Below are positions 50,202 through 61,119 of a DNA stretch of 64,000 bases, piece after piece. The first letter of the stretch is position 1, and each line of letters opens with the position of its first letter. This DNA comes from CAIWHR01 sp963809965 (GTDB lineage Bacteria > Pseudomonadota > Gammaproteobacteria > Burkholderiales > Casimicrobiaceae): assembly GCA_963809965.1 (NCBI GenBank), contig CAWELU010000039.1:26560-90559 (forward strand). Direction: 5' to 3'. Below the pieces are notes generated by a model. It had not been told where the DNA came from. It searched no databases and saw only the letters and a list, made by a program, of their open reading frames with translations. The position numbers and the translations under genes were made by a program.

Positions 50202-50737
50202 GCGAAGAAACTCACGATAGTGGAGAGGTCGCAGATCTAAACGGGGTTGGATCGATCCGGCGTGCTCGTGATGCTGGACACACGCCAGAGAATTACGTTT
50301 GGTTCATTCGTTCGCTGTCGCTGACCTGCCTGACTATATCGGACGGCTCATTTCGAGAAAGATGGCTCGTCAACGCAAAGGAAGAGTCGATTTAGCGATG
50401 GGCAGGTGGTGCCGATCCCCATGGAAATCAAGGTCGACGTAGCGCTAGACCACTGCGCCGAGATAACATGATGCGACTGCATGCAGCGCCGGGTCGTGGT
50501 TCGATTGCGTTCGGGAAGCCAAATTGACATCTTGCTCAATACAAGCATGCACGCCGGACTACTTCAAGAACTTCGCGGCACCATCCATCGTCCATCCTAC
50601 ATGAGAGCTCGATCGATCTGTTGGGCAGTACGAATCGCGAGTCCGGTTTGTCTTGCAGGACGATTACGGCGCGCGTCGATGCGGGAGCCCTCCGCTTCGT
50701 CACGAATTGTATGTGTTGCGAAGGATGCGGGGGCGCC
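50202..50737. other. Intergenic interval without a recognised gene
   Basis: About 535 bp between two divergent genes, at the boundary where base composition returns to high GC. I find no conserved reading frame, RNA gene or terminator. It should contain promoters for both flanking genes. Confidence 0.5.
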
Positions 50738-52830
50738 GTGAACCCCTGGCTCGAGACCGTCGCCGGCTGGTTTTCTACGGCACGCAGAGCCGTCGCGGGC
50801 AAGGTATTCGTTCCCGCCGAGCCAATGCCCTCCCTGAGAGTCCAGGACGCCATCGATCACCACCAAGCCGGACGGCTGGAAGAGGCGGAGGCGATCTATC
50901 GCCAGCTGCTCGCCGCAAACCCGAATCACGCCGACGCGTTGCACATGCTGGGCGTTCTGTCGCAGCAGACGGGCCACGGTGCGCGAGCGATCGAGCTGAT
51001 CACCCGATCGGTCGCGATCAAGCCGGACAATTCGGCTGCACACGCCAACTTGGGAGTTGCGTATCAGGCCTTGCATCCCCTGGACAAGGCCGAGGAGTGT
51101 TTTCGTAGGGCGTTGGCGCTGAAGCCGAATTGGGACAATGCCCACAACCATCTCGGCATTGTCTTGCTGGCCCGCGGCGCCATCCCGGCGGCCGAGACGT
51201 GTTTCCGGCAGGCGCTGGCCATCAATCCGCATTCGGCGGAAGCGTCGAACAACCTGGGCAATGTGCTTAAGGAACGCGAAGCGGTGGACGAGGCCGAGGC
51301 GTCTACCGCCGGATCGTGGCACTGCGGCCGGACTTCGTCGGAGGGCCACTGCAATCTCGGGCCGTGCTGCAGCAACGCGGCAAACTTGGCGCAGCGGAAG
51401 AGGCTTACCGCCAAGCCCTGGCGTTCCGGCCACGGTACGCCGAAGCGCTCTGCGGCCTCGGTAATGTGTTCCGGGCACGAGGCGAGTTGCGCGGCGCGGA
51501 GAGCTGCTTCCTGCAGGCGTTGGACGCCAGACCGGAACTGGCCGAGGCCGCGTGCAACCTGGGCGACGTGCTGCAGGCCTCGGGTCGATTCGACGAAGCG
51601 GAGACGTACTGCCGCCAGGCGCTCGCGCTCAGGCCTGACTATCCGGATGCGTTGACGAATCTGGCAGCGGTCTGCAAGCGTCTTGGCCGCCTCGACGAGG
51701 CGGAAGCCCACTGCCGCCAAGCGCTCGCGCTCGATCCGAGCCATGCGCGCGCCTACGGCACGCTGGGCACAATCGCCAATGAGCGCGGCCGGCTCGACGA
51801 AGCGGAGGCTCACTACCGGAAGGCGCTTACGCTTACCCCCGGCGAGCGCGCCGGTCCGTTCAATCTGGGCGCCTTGAGGCTGCTGCGCGGAGATTACCGG
51901 GAAGGTCTGGAGCTCTATGAATCGCGATTCGAAACCTTCGTCGTTGGGGACCTGGCTGGTTCGACCGGCCTCTTCCGCTCGCTTGGACAGGTCCCCAGGT
52001 GGCGGGGCGAGTCGTTGGCCGGCAGGCGCCTCCTGGTCTGGACCGAACAGGGCCTGGGCGACAGCCTGATGGTGATGCGCTTCTTCGCGCAACTCGGCGA
52101 ACGGGGAGCCGGCAAGGTCATTGTCCGCTGCGAATCCCCCCTGCAGCGGGTAATGGCGGCCATGCCGGGAGTGGACCGAACAACAACCGAAACAGAGCCG
52201 GTACCCTTCGGGGAGTTCGACCTGCATTGTCCGATCATGAGCCTGCCGCTGTTGTTCGATGCGCGGCCGGATTCGCTTCCGAATAACGTACCCTACCTGT
52301 CCGTCCCGGGGCCGCTTCGCCAGCACTGGAGGAATCGGGTGTCCGCCATCGGAAAGCCAACAGTGGGATTGGCGTGGGCGGGAAGCAGATCGCTGCGCGA
52401 CGATGCCCGGCGGAGCATCCCGCTGCGTCGATTCTCTTCGCTGCTCGGCATCGGCGGCATACAGCTGATCAGCCTGCAAAAGGGCGACGCGGCGGAGCAG
52501 CTGCGCGACTGCGGCTGGGAAGTTCCGGACTGGATGGACGAATGCGCGGACTTTCTGGACACGGCTGCGCTGGTGGTCAACCTCGATCTCGTGATCGCCG
52601 TCGACACGGCCGTCGCCCATTTGGCCGGCGCGCTGGGCAGGCCGGTGTGGCTCCTCAACCGATTCGAGAGCGAGTGGCGCTGGGGCCTCGGGCGCGAGGA
52701 CTCGCCGTGGTATCCGACGATGCGGATTCTTCGTCAGCCGGTGCCGCGGGATTGGGACAGCGTGATCGCGCAGGTTCGCGCGGACTTGGCGCAGGTTCGT
52801 AGCACCGCGCGTACGACCTCAGTCGAGTGA
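50738..52830 (+). CDS. TPR protein with GT9-like glycosyltransferase C-terminus (two or more frame changes)
   Basis: About 697 residues. An N-terminal array of around twelve tetratricopeptide repeats (for example AGRLEEAEAIYRQLLAANPN and DEAEAHCRQALALDPSHARA) precedes a heptosyltransferase-like domain: WTEQGLGDSLMVMRFFAQL, then VNLDLVIAVDTAVAHLAGAL and GRPVWLLNRFE. Frame changes near 51300-51370 break one TPR unit. The start is uncertain: GTG 50738 is listed; an ATG at 50711 or 50822 is possible. It is convergent with the next TPR gene. The TPR part probably binds protein acceptors or partners. Confidence 0.78.
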
Positions 52831-52883
52831 GGAATGACGTTTTCGCGGGCCGCCCGCGATTTTGGATACGCAGCGGCCGACCG

Positions 52884-55014
52884 TTATGCCGACGACGCGA
52901 CGTCGCAGAGGAAGTCTTCCAGGGCGCGGACGGGTGCGAGATCACCCCAGAGCGAAGGACGCCGCAATTCCATGCGTTGCGCGACTTACTCGGCGATATT
53001 CGCCGTCCTGGCACAGTCGAACCGCCAAGTCCACGTACGCGCACTTGTCGGCGACCACCAACTCGTTCAACCCGATCCTCTTCAGGATGCCGCTCGCAAG
53101 GCGGCCACGCATGAAGCGGCCGTCGCACGTGACGATCGGGAGCGCGCATTCGACGGCCTGCATCGCCGTGTTGAAGCCCGAAAAGCCGATCGTGTCGAGA
53201 TATACGTCGGACCGACGCAGCAGGCCGAAGAACGCGGGTCTTGACTGGCGCGGAAGAAATCTGACGAAGTCCGAGGCGCACAGACCCTCTTGTTCAAAGG
53301 CCGATTCCAGGCGCGCCTCGATCAGGCGGGACAGGCGCGGCGCCTGGTCGACGAAGAAAAGGAATTGACACCGACCAAGACGCCTGGCGATCCGGACCAG
53401 AACGTCGTCATGCTCCGGAAGGTATTTGTAGGGTGTGCCCGGACAGACCAGGACCGGCACGTCGTCGTCGATGCCGAGCGCGCTCCAATCCGGATCGACC
53501 GCTTACCGGGGTCAAAGGCTCGCAGTAGCAGCCAAGATTCGGCAACTTGACGAGCCGCTCGCGATAGTAGCGAGCACTTCCTTCAGGCTCGAACAGTTCC
53601 GCGGAAAGAAAGTAGTCGATCGTCGGCAGGCCGGTCGTCTCCGGATGTCCCCACGCGGCGATCTGAACGGGCGCAAGTCGAAGGCTCGCTAGCTTCGTGC
53701 ACGTCGCGTCCATGCCGATCTCCGGGTACAGGAGGACATCGAACTCTCGAGCTTCGATCGCGTCCACCCATTCCGTCAGGCCGGAAAGCGAGGTGCAGAA
53801 GCTCGCCGCCTGTGCCCGGGCCAACGCCGTCTCCGCATCCGTCACGATTCCCGTGTGGATCAAGTGCAGCTCGATGCGGTCACGATCGAGATGGGTGCAC
53901 CAGCCGCGCATGAGCGCGGTCCAGACGGATTGGTCATAGAAGAAGGCCGAAACGATTCCCAGCCGGACCGGCTTGGGACGTGCGCGGCCGAACCCGGAGT
54001 GCAGGCTCGGCCGGCCGCCATGCCTGCATCAGGCGAGCGCACAGATCGCCGTATCGTTCCAGAATCGCGCGATTGTCGACCTCGTGATAGGCGAGATAGA
54101 ACGGCTGCAGGTTGCCGACGGCCCGGTGCCCAAGCGACATTCGCCCGGCAGCGAACCAAGTCCTCGAGCTCGACGAGCGCATCTTCGAATCGGGCGCGGA
54201 ACTCCGCCGGGTTCTCGTTCGGTCCGTACGCGAGTGGAAGTTCCGCCATCGTGAGCGCCCACCGCGCTTCCGCGCAGTTTCCGTCGATTGAAAGGGCGGA
54301 TTCAAACGCCTGCCGCGCTTCGGCACGCATTCCCTGCGCGTAGTAAAGCGATCCCGCGTGGTAGTAGGCAATCGCCTGATTCGGGCGCTGTCCGAGCAGG
54401 TCGCCGTAGCGCGCCAACGGCTTCCTCGGTGCGACCGAACTTGGTGAGCACTTGGGCGGCAGTTGAGCAACGCGTCGAGATGGCGCGGGTCGATCGCCAA
54501 TGCCCGTTCATAACAGTCCAACGCGTCGGCCAAGACGCCCGAGCTGACCGAGCGTGGTTCCCAGATTGTTGTGGGCGGCCGCCGACTCCGGCGCAAGCCG
54601 CGCGACATGCGCAAACTCGACCGCCGCCTCTTCGAGACGCCGCTGTTTGTGAAGCAGGAAGGCGTAGCTTTCGTGAGCCGGTAGGTAATCGGGACCCGCC
54701 GACACGGCAGCACGAAAGCTGGAGATCGCCTCGTCGACAGTCCCCCAGCGCCTGGTACGCCAGACCCAAATGGTGAAGAGCGGGGTAGGCCGCAGGCTCG
54801 CTGCGGAGCGCCTGCTTGATGAGGCGGATCGCCTCTTGCGGATCGCCTGTGTGGAGTGCAATGACGCCTAAGAGGTGCGAGTGCATCGAAGTTGGTCCGC
54901 ATCAATCGCAAGCACGTCGTTGTAGCCGGCAACGGCCGCCGCGAGGTCTCCGGCACGATGCCGGTCCATCGCCTCCGCGAGCAGCGCCGAAATCCGGGAA
55001 CGTTTCGCGTTCAT
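52884..55014 (-). CDS. TPR-containing O-GlcNAc transferase-like (GT41) protein (many frame changes)
   Basis: About 700 residues once joined. It starts MNAKRSRISALLAEAMDRH. TPR units are readable to about 54200 (AISSFRAAVSAGPDYLPAHE, EFAHVARLAPESAAAHNNLG). The OGT/SPINDLY-type catalytic domain follows: DVLLYPEIGMDATCTKLASL, then VQIAAWGHPETTGLPTIDYF and PGTPYKYLPEHDDVLVRI. It ends LEDFLCDVASSA at 52884. I see roughly eight to ten single-base shifts (for example near 54895, 54745, 54525, 54410, 54130, 53935, 53500, 52995). It is divergent from the next TPR gene with 57 bp between. Confidence 0.78.
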
Positions 55015-55071
55015 GTCCACAATGACGATACCAGATTGCCTGCCGATGCATCATGCTGGCCCCTCTGTTGT

Positions 55072-57032
55072 ATGCTTTTCGATCGCGGCGTTCCCCTTCC
55101 CTTCATGCCTCCGCTACGCCCGCCTGCAACTCCGTACGGCAACACACCGGCACTTCCCTTGCCGGAGGCAATGCAACGCGCGTTTGTCGCCTACCAGCGG
55201 AGCGAGTGGGCCGAAGCCAAGCGGCTGTGCCGGGCAATACTCGATGCCAAGGCCGACCATTTCGACGCGCTGCATCTGGCGGGGGTGATCGCGTTGCAGA
55301 CGGGACAATTGGAGGAGGCGGCCGAATGGCTCGCCGAAGCGGTTTCCGTCGATCCGGCCAGCGCCGACGCCCACTACAATCGCGGCACCGCGCTGGGTGG
55401 CCTGAATCGCCACGCGGAGGCGCTGGAATGCTTCGCGCGCGCGCTCGCTCTCAGGCCCGATAGCGTCGATACCCACAATAATCGCGGCATTTCGCTAAGC
55501 AGGTTGGGGCGCAACGCCGCGGCGCTCGAGAGCTTCGAACGCGCACTCGCGCTGGAGCCCGATCACCCCTACGCCCAGCGCAATCGCGGCAACGCGCTGC
55601 GTGATCTCGACCGTGTCCCGGAGGCATTGGAAAGCTACGAGCGCGCGCTGCGACTGCAAGGGCATGACGATTTCCTGTTCGGCGATTGGCTGCGCCTGAG
55701 GATGCAGGTGTGCGACTGGACCGATCTCGCCCGACATTTTGCGTCTCTGAACGAGGGAATCGAGCGCTTCGAGCGGATTTCCGCGCCCTTCCCGGTGCTT
55801 GCGACACCAAGCTCCCGTGCGACGCAGCGGAGGGCAGCGGAGATCTGGGTGCGGGCCAGATATCCTGCCAGTCGCGCACTCCCCGCGATTGCCAAGCGCA
55901 CCAGGCACGACAGGATTCGTGTCGGATATTTTTCCGCAGACTTTCATGACCATGCCACCTCGCGCCTGATGGCCGAATTGTTCGAGCGACACGACAGATC
56001 GAGGTTTCGCCTGACGGCCTTCTCGTTCGGCCCTGCCGCGAGCGACGACATGAGACGAAGGGTGTCCGCTGCCTTCGACGAGTTCATCGACGTGCGCGTT
56101 CAGTCCGACATCGCCGTTGCGATGTTGGCCCGAAAGCTGGAGATCGACATCGCGGTCGACTTGAAGGGCTTTACCCAGGACTGTCGAACCGGCATCTTCG
56201 CGCTGCGGGCGGCACCGATCCAGGTGAACTATCTCGGCTATCCGGGCAACGATGGGGGCCGAATACATCGACTACCTCATCGCCGATGCCAAGCTCGTCC
56301 CGGAGGCGGATCAGCAGGACTATGCCGAAAAGATCGTCTGCCTCCCCGACACCTATCAGGCCAACGATAGCAAGCGCCGCATTGCGGACACGGTGTTCCG
56401 TCGAGAAGCGCTGGGCCTGCCCGAGAAAGGATTCGTATTCTGCTGTTTCAACAACAATTACAAGATCACGCCCGGCACGTTCGATTGCTGGATGCGGATT
56501 CTCGATCGGGTTGAGGGCAGCGTGCTCTGGCTCCTTGAGGACAACCACTGGGCGCGCACGAATCTGCGGAAGGAGGCGGCGTCGAGGGGAATCGACGCAG
56601 ACCGGCTGATTTTCGCGCCGCGAATGGCCCCGCCCGAGCACATGGCCAGGCATCGCTCGGCAGACTTGTTCCTGGATACGCTCCCGTATTGCGCACATAC
56701 GACGGCGAGCGATGCGCTTTGGGCTGGGTTGCCTTTGCTGACCTGTCCGGGCGGGACGTTTGCGGGGCGGGTGGCGGCCAGCCTGCTTAAGCGCAATTCG
56801 ATTGCCCGAACTGATCGCGGCAACGCCCGACGAATACGAGCATCTTGCGATCGAACTCGCGACCGACGATGCCAAGCTAGCGGAAATCAAGCGCAAGCTG
56901 GCCCACAACCGCCTTGCAACGCCGCTGTTCGACACGCCGCGCTTTGTCCGGCATATCGAAGGCGCCTACACGGCAATGTATGAGCGGCACCTGGCGGGCC
57001 TGCCACCCGAGCACATCGTTGTGCAGGGTTGA
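55072..57032 (+). CDS. TPR-containing O-GlcNAc transferase-like (GT41) protein (two frame changes)
   Basis: About 653 residues. Five or six TPRs (about residues 35-205, for example AHYNRGTALGGLNRHAEALE) are followed by a complete GT41 domain: RIRVGYFSADFHDHATSRLM, IDIAVDLKGFTQDCRTGIF, VNYLGYPG, CCFNNNYKITPGTFDCWM, and PYCAHTTASDALWAGLPLLT with the UDP-binding GGTFAGRVAASLL. Frame changes lie near 56253 and 56800. Start candidates are 55072 (MLFDRG) and 55105 (MPPLRP); neither has a good ribosome site. Bacterial GT41 enzymes transfer sugars to Ser/Thr of proteins; the acceptor here is unknown. Confidence 0.82.
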
Positions 57033-57078
57033 GGAATCGGCAGGCGTCACCGGCGGCTGCGTCGGCGGCGCATTCCCG

Positions 57079-57390
57079 TCATCTGACGGCAAGGCGTGTC
57101 ACGATTTCCTTGGTCGCCCGCTCGGCGAACTCGGCGCTGTACCCCAGCTCCTTCAGCTTCCACTGGAACACGTTGCCTAGCTTGGCCTTCTTGTAGACGC
57201 CGAGCTTCTTCTGCTCATGGAAGCGCAGGGCACGCGCCGCCAACCCCTCGAGGATAACCTTGATCTGGTGCTTCGCCCCGGGGTCGGTCCTCGCTTCCGA
57301 TGCGGGAGGAAAGCGCCGCGCCAGATCGGCCGCCAGCTCGGCGGCGAAATCGTCGAGTTCCTTGGTATTGAGAAGACCCAGCAACGCCAT
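57079..57390 (-). CDS. Conserved small hypothetical protein
   Basis: 103 residues, starting MALLGLLNTKELDDFAAELA and ending ERATKEIVTRLAVR, predicted all-helical, with a basic central segment (RALRFHEQKKLGVYKKAKLG). I recognise no named family, though similar small proteins occur beside TPR glycosyltransferases. It lies 59 bp downstream of the large TPR gene on the same strand and may be co-transcribed. Confidence 0.55.
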   Translation of the reverse strand: MALLGLLNTKELDDFAAELAADLARRFPPASEARTDPGAKHQIKVILEGLAARALRFHEQKKLGVYKKAKLGNVFQWKLKELGYSAEFAERATKEIVTRLAVR

Positions 57391-57449
57391 CGCATTCCAC
57401 CTTCGAGAATCAACGCAAGCCCACGCGCCGCTCGGACGCGATCCCTCGC

Positions 57450-60058
57450 TTATGATAGCGCGACGCAATCGTCGAGCACGATGTCCACTTCGATCTCTTC
57501 GGGGACCGCGAGCAGCGCCAACGCTGTGCGACCCGAAAACATGTCGCTTGCGCGACGATTGAAGTTGTGCGGATTGTACAGCGGGGTCTCGTTGCGCCAG
57601 CACCGGTAGCCGAATCCGTGCAATCGGCCCGCGAGCAGTCCCAGCGCCGATCGATCCGGCGCGGCGATAAGCAGCCACGGGCGCAGGCGCCAAAGCGTGC
57701 TTGCGCCACCATCGAGCAACGTCGAGTGCCGATGCGTGGTCGTTGATCTTGAGCCAGTCCAGGCGCTCCAGCCGCAATTCGTCCAACGGAATCCATTTCC
57801 GCGCCGGCACCCGTTGCCCGATCACTCGAACCCGGATCGGTGGCCAGACCCAACCCGCGCCGCATGACCGTGACATTGCCAATCCCGTTGGCGACCAGAT
57901 TCTGCTGCAGAATCCGGCGCACGACCGGACGCGTTTCGTAAAGCAGCAGGTGCCCGGCGGGACCCAACGCCGCCGCTATCGCCAACGCATGCGCCCCGAC
58001 CCCCGCGCCCGCCTCCAGAACCGTCGACCCCGGCCGCAGCAGCCGCGTCAGCAGGTTCAGCTGTGTTTGCAGAACCTCGCCATACATGCCAATTGCGGCA
58101 CCGACATCGGGTTGGTCGGGCAAGTATTGCAGAATGCCCGCTCGGGTCTCGGCGACGGCGCTGAAGCCCGGACGGTGGCCAGCCGGCGGCCACTGATCGG
58201 CATGGGGCTCCAGCGAACTTGGCGCCGGCGCCGCTCGATTCGCCCGGGGAGTCAACTTCGCTTCTTCGCCTGCGGTCCATCGCTCGAGCGCCGCCGCCAC
58301 CCGCTCCAGCACATCGCCCCAATCGCCCCGCCGGCGCTGGCGAAATAGCCGCATCGTCGGGTACCACGGGCTGTCCTCCCGTTCTTCCAGCCACCGCCAA
58401 TCCGCGGGACGCGGCAACAGCAGCCATACCGGCCGGCCGAGCGCACCGGCGAGATGCGCCACGGCCGTGTCGACACAAATCACGAGATCCAGCTGGCTGA
58501 TTGCCGCCGCGGTGTCGCAGAAATCCTGCAGTTCCGGCCCGAGATCCATGAGTTCGAAACTCGGTGGAGACGATTTCAGTGCTTCCGCCGCCGCCCCTTT
58601 CTGCAGCGAGAAGAGCCGTACTCCGCGGACGTCGGCCAGCGGCGCCAAGGAATCTAGCGGAATCGATCGATGCCGGTCGTTGGGATGGAGCGGGCTGCCC
58701 GTCCAGACGAGGCCGACCTTCCGCGGCCCCGATGGGCTCAGGACACGCGCCCATCGTGCCATGCGTTCCGGTTCGGCCTGGAGGTACGGAATCTCGGCCG
58801 GAATGGTAGCCAGGTCGGTGCCGAACACACGCGGCAGGCTGAGCAGATTGATGTAATAGTCGAAATCAACGTTCGGTTCACCTCGGCCCCATCACCGTGT
58901 CAATGCCGGGAAAGCCGCGCGCCAGATTCTTCATCGCCGCCGTCGTTCGCACGAGTACCGTCGCACCCTGCGCTTTCACGTACTTGGCGTAGCGGACGAA
59001 CTGGATCATGTCGCCGAAACCCTGTTCCTCGCGGAGCATGATCGTCTTGCCCTTCAGGTCCTGTCCCGCCCATACCGGCCGATCGGTTTTGAGGCGATGC
59101 TGAAGCAACGGATAGCTGCAACCATCGAAACTCGTAGAAACTCCAACCTTCCCGCAAACGCCCCGCTTCCAGCAGCAAGTGCCCGTAGCCCAACAGGGCA
59201 TGGACATTGGGCTTCTGCGCAAGGTTTGCCGCGCAGACATCCAACGCTTCGTCGGTTCGGCCCGCTTCGCGGAGGCTGGCCGCCAGGTTGTCGAAGCTCT
59301 CGACCCCCTCGACACTGGACTCGCTCGAGCCCAGCCGATCGCTCGAACGCCGCGTACGCCTCCTCATGGCGGTCCTGTCGCCCGAGCACAACCCCGAGAT
59401 GTTCCCAAGCTATTGGGCGTTCGGCACTAGCCGCGATTGCCCGCCGGAACTGGTCTTCCGCGCCGACGGCGTCTCCCTGTTCGAGCAGGCACGTCCCCAA
59501 GCCGATCACGGCAATCGAAATCGTTGGATTCAGCGCGAGCGCCTGCTGATAGCTCGCGGCCGCGTCCGCGGCACGCTGTTGCGCGTGCAGCACCACCGCG
59601 AGATTGAGATGGGATTGCCAATCCATTCGCTCCGCCGTCAGCACCTTCTTCATCCACGCCTCGGCCTCGTCCAGACGGCCAATCCGGTACGATGCCCGAC
59701 CCAGCAGCAAGTGGATCGCGCTGTGCCGCAACCCCAGCGCTTCGGCCCGGACAGCGGCGCCGTGGGCTTCTCGCGATCGACCCCATGCGAACAAGGTCGA
59801 CGCGCGCGCGAAAATGAGCTCTCGTGTCGTCCGGCGCCCCCAGCAAGCGCTTCTTCGATCAGGGCGAGCGCCTCGCCGAACCTACCGGAAGCGGTCATTG
59901 CGGCAGCCTCACCCACGATTCGCTGCGCGATCCTCGGAGTCACGGGGTGCAGATACACCGGCCATTGCCGGTCGATCGACCTGTGTCAATCCGCGTCGAT
60001 CCGGATCGATTTCGCCACCCGGAGTATTGCGCGCGAATAGCTTGAGTAGGAGTGACAT
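57450..60058 (-). CDS. Three-module protein: TPR array, GT9-like domain and FkbM-like methyltransferase (several frame changes)
   Basis: About 865 residues. From ATG 60058 (MSLLLKLFARNTPGGEIDPD), TPR units run to about 59280 (RRAADAAASYQQALALNP-type). A heptosyltransferase-like domain follows (REEQGFGDMIQFVRYAKYVK, then VICVDTAVAHLAGALGRPVW). Then in the same frame comes a SAM methyltransferase domain (GEVLQTQLNLLTRLL, LEAGAGVGAHALAIAAAL), continuing as LERLDWLKINDHASAL and ending VDIVLDDCVALS at 57450. Frame changes lie near 59970, 59840, 59345, 58885, 57825 and 57720. The 58828-57830 stretch is uninterrupted across the GT/methyltransferase junction, so the fusion is real. Confidence 0.75.
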
Positions 60059-60247
60059 ACTCGGGATTTGGTCCGGCCGCGGTGCAATCAGCTCACGTTC
60101 GGTCGTGCGATCGCCGCCGCTCCGTGCGCGATTCGCAGGTCAAAGGAAACGCACGGAGGCGGTCGCGTCATGTAATGGAAGTCTCTGGCAATCGTAGCGC
60201 ACCATCGCGGTTGCCGGGCGCGGTTGTGGGCGGCGCAAGCGAAAAAA

Positions 60248-60268
60248 GGGCCGCCCCATCGGCGGCCC
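60248..60268 (-). terminator. Rho-independent terminator of the pilin gene
   Basis: Eight-base perfect stem GGGCCGCC / GGCGGCCC with a 5-nt loop and six T on the minus strand, 30 bp after the pilin stop. The rest of 60059-60298 shows no gene. Confidence 0.88.
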
Positions 60269-60298
60269 CCACTTGCCCGAGATCTCCGGGCTTACGAA

Positions 60299-60720
60299 TC
60301 AACGGAAATTCGACGGCACGTATTTCGGGGCGCACGTGCCATAGGTACCAGTCCACCCGGTAATCGCATCGTAGGTTCCTTGGGGCGTAAGGGTAAGAGC
60401 GCATTCACGCACTCGCGCCAGTGTTTTGAGACGTCGCAGTGATTACGCCGTCTCAGCGACCGTCAAGCGAAGCAACATACTGCGTTACCAGCGTCGAACA
60501 TCCGGCTGCTGTTACGTCCGCGGGAAACGAGGTATGCGTCGACGCATATTCGCTTACCGACGTCTTGCACGCCGCGATTGCGGCAACGCGCTTCCGACAT
60601 CTTCGACCGCACCACATAGTCCTGATACGCCGGCAGCGCGATGGCGGCCAGGATACCGACGATCGCAACCACGATCATCAGTTCGATCAATGTAAAGCCT
60701 TGTTGAACTCGCTTCTTCAT
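60299..60720 (-). CDS. pilA: Type IV pilin, PilA-like (two frame changes)
   Basis: About 140 residues. The prepilin leader MKKRVQQG is followed by FTLIELMIVVAIVGILAAIA, with the prepilin peptidase site after G and Glu at mature position 5, then LPAYQDYVVRSKMSEA. An extra base near 60595 shifts to VAAIAACKTSVSEYASTHTS, and a change near 60450 leads to CALTLTPQGTYDAITGWTGT and the end CAPKYVPSNFR. The cysteines could form the C-terminal disulfide loop. It is transcribed toward the TPR glycosyltransferase genes on the same strand. Confidence 0.85.
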
Positions 60721-61119
60721 CTGCATCTCCGTTAATTAGATTAGGACACCTGGACCCCGCGCACCCAGCGATGCTGGGCTCTATCGAGCAAGCGATATGC
60801 CAGGGTGTTATCGATTCGGGGCAAGGTCAGTCTTGTTACTCCAAGTCATTGTTATTTCTACCACTTGTAGTCCGGAGCGACCTTCCAATGCAGCAATCCT
60901 GGCATCTGGCGCAGACGCCAGTCTTCGGGCCAGACTAATAGGTGCGACGTAGCGGGCCAAGCAGGTGACGCTGGGCGGCACTTGTGACGCTCGGCCGAGA
61001 TCGAGAGCCGAGCTCCACAACCAGGAGCGGATCGCCATGGCAAACGGGGGCGCACCCCAAATTCATGCATCCAGTGGGGCGCGGCCATCGATGGCTCGCC
61101 TGAACAGCATACTTGCGCG
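60721..61119. other. Intergenic interval upstream of the pilin gene
   Basis: About 400 bp with no convincing gene. The minus strand of about 60870-61040 reads ARIAALEGRSGLQ or, in another frame, LLHWKVAPDYKW before a stop. This could be the decayed end of a second pilin-like gene, but no pilin N-terminus is present. The AT-rich stretch GTTAATTAGATTAGG at 60730-60744 is a plausible part of the pilin promoter region. Confidence 0.4.

Noticed and set aside
50738..59800. CRISPR-like or satellite repeats in the TPR region
   Set aside because: The similarity is at the protein level with a 34-residue period and diverged DNA, as expected for tetratricopeptide repeats.
60808..61038. A second pilin gene upstream of pilA
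   Set aside because: Short C-terminal-like fragments can be read in two frames, but there is no prepilin leader or hydrophobic N-terminal helix.
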